Shown here piece after piece: positions 61,851 to 64,000 of a stretch of DNA of 64,000 nucleotides. Location: NCBI RefSeq assembly GCF_900112205.1, contig NZ_FOKW01000003.1, positions 310,001 through 374,000 on the forward strand. The letters are read 5' to 3'. Positions within the stretch are counted from its first letter, which is position 1. Each line of letters begins with the position of its first letter. Made by a program: the position numbers and the translations under genes. The stretch comes from Natronobacterium haloterrestre. Its GTDB lineage: Archaea; Halobacteriota; Halobacteria; Halobacteriales; Natrialbaceae. The notes under the pieces are model-generated. The model made no database searches. It had not been told where the DNA came from and saw nothing but the letters and a program-made list of their open reading frames with translations.

Positions 61851-62839
61851 GCGGAGACGACGACCTCGGCGACCGACTGACCGTCCACCCCGACTGGGAG
61901 GCGGACGGGGGGTGGCGAACGGTCGCGGCGGCGAGCGACCCGAACGACGAACTGTTCGGCCACGTGGTCGAGACGCCGCCGGCTGACGCCGGAGAGTCGG
62001 ACGCCGCGGCCGTCCTCGTCGGCGAACCCTACGACGGCGCGGTCATCGGCCGCGACGGCGCACGCGAGGGGCCGACGGCGATCCGGCGGTCGCTCGCGCG
62101 GGTGAAGACCCACCACTTCGACGGCGGTCCCGTCCGTTCGGTGGCCGACCTCGGTGACGTCCGACGGCTCGTCGACGGCCCGGAGAACGAGGGATCCGTC
62201 GCCGACGTCCAGTCGACCCTCGAGGCGACGACGGCGCTCGTCCACGACCGCGAGGCGCTCCCGGTCTTCCTGGGCGGGGACAACTCGCTTACGTACCCGA
62301 ACGTCGCGCCGTTGCTCGAGGACGCCGCCGTCGGCGTCGTTAACCTCGACGCACACCTCGACGTCCGCGAACCCGTCGACGGGCCGACCAGCGGCACGCC
62401 GTACCGCCAACTGCTCGAGGACGGACTCGACCGCTACGCCTGTCTCGGGGCGCGGCACTTCGAGACCTCGACGGCCTACCACGACTACGTCCGCGAGCAC
62501 CGCGGCGAGGTCGTCACCGCCGAGGAGGTCGGCGAAGATCCGGTCGCGGCGACGGGACGCGCGCTCGAGGCGATGGACGACGTCGACCGCGTCTACGTCA
62601 GCGTCGACTGCGACGTCCTCGACGCGGCGGCCGCGCCCGGTGTGAGCGCGCCGACGCCGGGCGGGCTGTCGACCCGCGAACTGTACCGGGTCCTGCGGGT
62701 GCTCGCCGGCGACGACCGGATCGCCGGTTTCGAGGTCGTCGAGTGTGCACCCGAACTCGACCGGCGGGACCTCACCGTCGACGCGGCGGCGCGAGCGGTC
62801 GCGCACTTCCTCGCCGGCTACCTGGAGGGGAGACGATGA
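61847..62839 (+). CDS. hutG: Formimidoylglutamase, arginase/agmatinase superfamily
   Basis: 330 residues. It hydrolyses N-formimino-L-glutamate to glutamate and formamide. Metal motifs are [17 protein letters not shown] and [11 protein letters not shown]. The first motif reads GGDNS where arginases have GGDHS, so one Mn ligand is Asn. The start is the ATG overlapping the hutU stop; the frame is also open through hutU, which is a shadow. Its stop overlaps hutI by ATGA. Confidence 0.92.
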   Translation: MSGDDDLGDRLTVHPDWEADGGWRTVAAASDPNDELFGHVVETPPADAGESDAAAVLVGEPYDGAVIGRDGAREGPTAIRRSLARVKTHHFDGGPVRSVADLGDVRRLVDGPENEGSVADVQSTLEATTALVHDREALPVFLGGDNSLTYPNVAPLLEDAAVGVVNLDAHLDVREPVDGPTSGTPYRQLLEDGLDRYACLGARHFETSTAYHDYVREHRGEVVTAEEVGEDPVAATGRALEAMDDVDRVYVSVDCDVLDAAAAPGVSAPTPGGLSTRELYRVLRVLAGDDRIAGFEVVECAPELDRRDLTVDAAARAVAHFLAGYLEGRR

Positions 62840-64000
62840 CGGAGCGTACGTGCGTCGTCTACGGCGCGAGCGAACTGGTCGTCGGGCCGCCGTCCGGGGA
62901 CGGGGACGACAGCCCCCTCGAGACCCTCGAGAACGGGGCCTTCGCCGCGGTCGACGGCGAGGTCGTCGCCGTCGGCGAGACGGCCGAAATCCTCCGTGAG
63001 CATCCGCCGGAGAACGCCGACGTCGCGGTCGACGCCGACGGGAACGCCGTCGTCCCCGGCTTCGTCGATCCCCACACCCACGCCGTCTTCGCCGGCGACC
63101 GCTCGGACGAGTTCGAGGCCAAACTCCGCGGGAAGAGCTACCAGGAGATCCTCGAGGACGGCGGGGGGATCCTGCGGACCGTTCGGGCCACCCGCGAGGC
63201 GGGCGACGACGAACTCCTCGAGAACCTGCTCGGCCACCTCGACGCCATGCTCGCGCGGGGAACGACGACCGTCGAGGTCAAGTCAGGCTACGGCCTCGAC
63301 ACCGAGACCGAACTGCGCCTGCTCGAGGCGATCGATCGGGCCGACGACGCCCACCCCGTCGACCTCGTCCCGACGTTCCTGGGCGCTCACGCGGTCCCGG
63401 AGGGCGAGGAAACCGACGACTACGTCGACCGCGTCGTCGAGGAACAGCTCCCGACGGTCGAATCCCAGGGGATCGCCGAGTTCTGCGACGTCTTCTGCGA
63501 GGAGGGCGTCTTCGACGTCGAGCAGTCCCGGCGGGTCCTCGAAGCGGGCCGCGAGGCCGGACTGACGCCGAAGGTCCACGCCGAGGAGTTCACGCGCCTG
63601 GGCGGGGCGGAACTGGCGGCCGACCTCGGGGCCGCGAGCGCCGACCACCTCCTGCACGCGACCGACGAGGACGTCGAGGCGATGCGCGCGGCGGACGTGG
63701 TCCCCGTCCTGCTGCCGGGGACGGCGTTCGGCCTCGGTGCCGACTACGCCGACGCGCGGGCGTTCCTCGAGGCCGGCTGGCCGGTCGCGGTCGCGACGGA
63801 CTTCAACCCGAACTGCCACTCACGGAGCATGGGGTTCGTCCAGACGCTGTCCTGCGTCGAGATGGGCATGACGCCCGCGGAGGCGCTGCGCGCGTCGACC
63901 AGCGCGGCCGCCCGAGCGCTCGACCGCGACGACGGCACCGGGACGCTGGGAGTCGGCGCGCCGGCCGACGCGGTCGTCCTCGAGGCGCCGTCGTACGCCC
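62836..64000 (+). CDS. hutI: Imidazolonepropionase (3' end beyond window)
   Basis: Zinc/iron-dependent amidohydrolase that opens imidazolonepropionate to formiminoglutamate. 388 residues are visible, so about 20-40 are missing. The metal motif [12 protein letters not shown], the substrate segment [12 protein letters not shown], the second-shell HAEEF and the late [11 protein letters not shown] are present. The N-terminal beta domain starts [13 protein letters not shown]. It overlaps hutG by four bases. hutH (histidine ammonia-lyase) is the expected next gene but is outside the window. Confidence 0.95.
   Translation, partial: MTERTCVVYGASELVVGPPSGDGDDSPLETLENGAFAAVDGEVVAVGETAEILREHPPENADVAVDADGNAVVPGFVDPHTHAVFAGDRSDEFEAKLRGKSYQEILEDGGGILRTVRATREAGDDELLENLLGHLDAMLARGTTTVEVKSGYGLDTETELRLLEAIDRADDAHPVDLVPTFLGAHAVPEGEETDDYVDRVVEEQLPTVESQGIAEFCDVFCEEGVFDVEQSRRVLEAGREAGLTPKVHAEEFTRLGGAELAADLGAASADHLLHATDEDVEAMRAADVVPVLLPGTAFGLGADYADARAFLEAGWPVAVATDFNPNCHSRSMGFVQTLSCVEMGMTPAEALRASTSAAARALDRDDGTGTLGVGAPADAVVLEAPSYA

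Overview
The window is chromosomal DNA from a haloarchaeon. The evidence is GC-rich DNA, strongly acidic proteins, Tat-type lipoprotein signals (twin arginine followed by a lipobox Cys), TATA boxes about 25-30 bases upstream of start codons with almost no leader, archaeal-type enzymes (archaeal methionine adenosyltransferase, NOP5/fibrillarin, Cbf5), bat-type HTH regulators and archaeal type IV pilins. Gene content resembles the Natrialbales group (Natrinema/Haloterrigena-like). That placement is an inference, and species cannot be fixed from the sequence alone.

Layout: 0-6.4 kb has a partial TrkA-type K+ regulatory protein facing two tandem paralogous APC permeases with C-terminal Usp domains. 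6.5-16 kb has a Tat lipoprotein hydrolase, the NOP5-fibrillarin pair (2'-O-methylation guide RNP), a PQQ-type beta-propeller lipoprotein, a GshA-like ligase, DoxX, a SGNH-like protein, a four-helix membrane protein, UspA and a TauE/SafE exporter. 16-21 kb holds gyrB and gyrA, separated by a dense array of perfect short hairpins. 21-27 kb has regulators, a ZIP metal transporter beside a DtxR/MntR-like repressor with matching palindromic sites, type II NADH dehydrogenase, a hexapeptide acyltransferase and an Nmad3-like protein. 27-30.6 kb is accessory in character: two low-GC pilin genes, a broken nuclease-like gene, several tiny zinc-ribbon proteins and tRNA-Pro(GGG).

30.6-40.6 kb, all on the minus strand, is a transport and catabolic block: alpha/beta hydrolase and acyl-CoA ligase, a bat-type regulator, then a complete Liv-type ABC importer (binding lipoprotein, two ATPases, two permeases) and a KAS III-like enzyme. 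This suggests uptake and CoA activation of a carboxylate rather than plain branched-chain amino acid uptake. 40.7-48.3 kb is the cbf5-cmk-DUF106-adk housekeeping cluster, split by about 4.4 kb carrying two oppositely oriented, pilin-like surface protein genes of lower GC. 48.3-53.2 kb holds a heme-copper oxidase (CoxB, fused CoxA-CoxC, small subunit IV). 53.5-59.3 kb has an FKBP isomerase, a CYTH protein, methionine adenosyltransferase, an MFS transporter and ThiI. 59.3 kb to the end is a histidine-utilisation operon, hutU-hutG-hutI, each pair joined by a 4-base ATGA overlap, with a divergent bat-type regulator.

No CRISPR array, complete insertion sequence, rRNA or intact prophage was recognised. 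Start codons were chosen from family-typical N-termini, TATA spacing and visible Shine-Dalgarno sequence, and differ in several places from the longest open frame.
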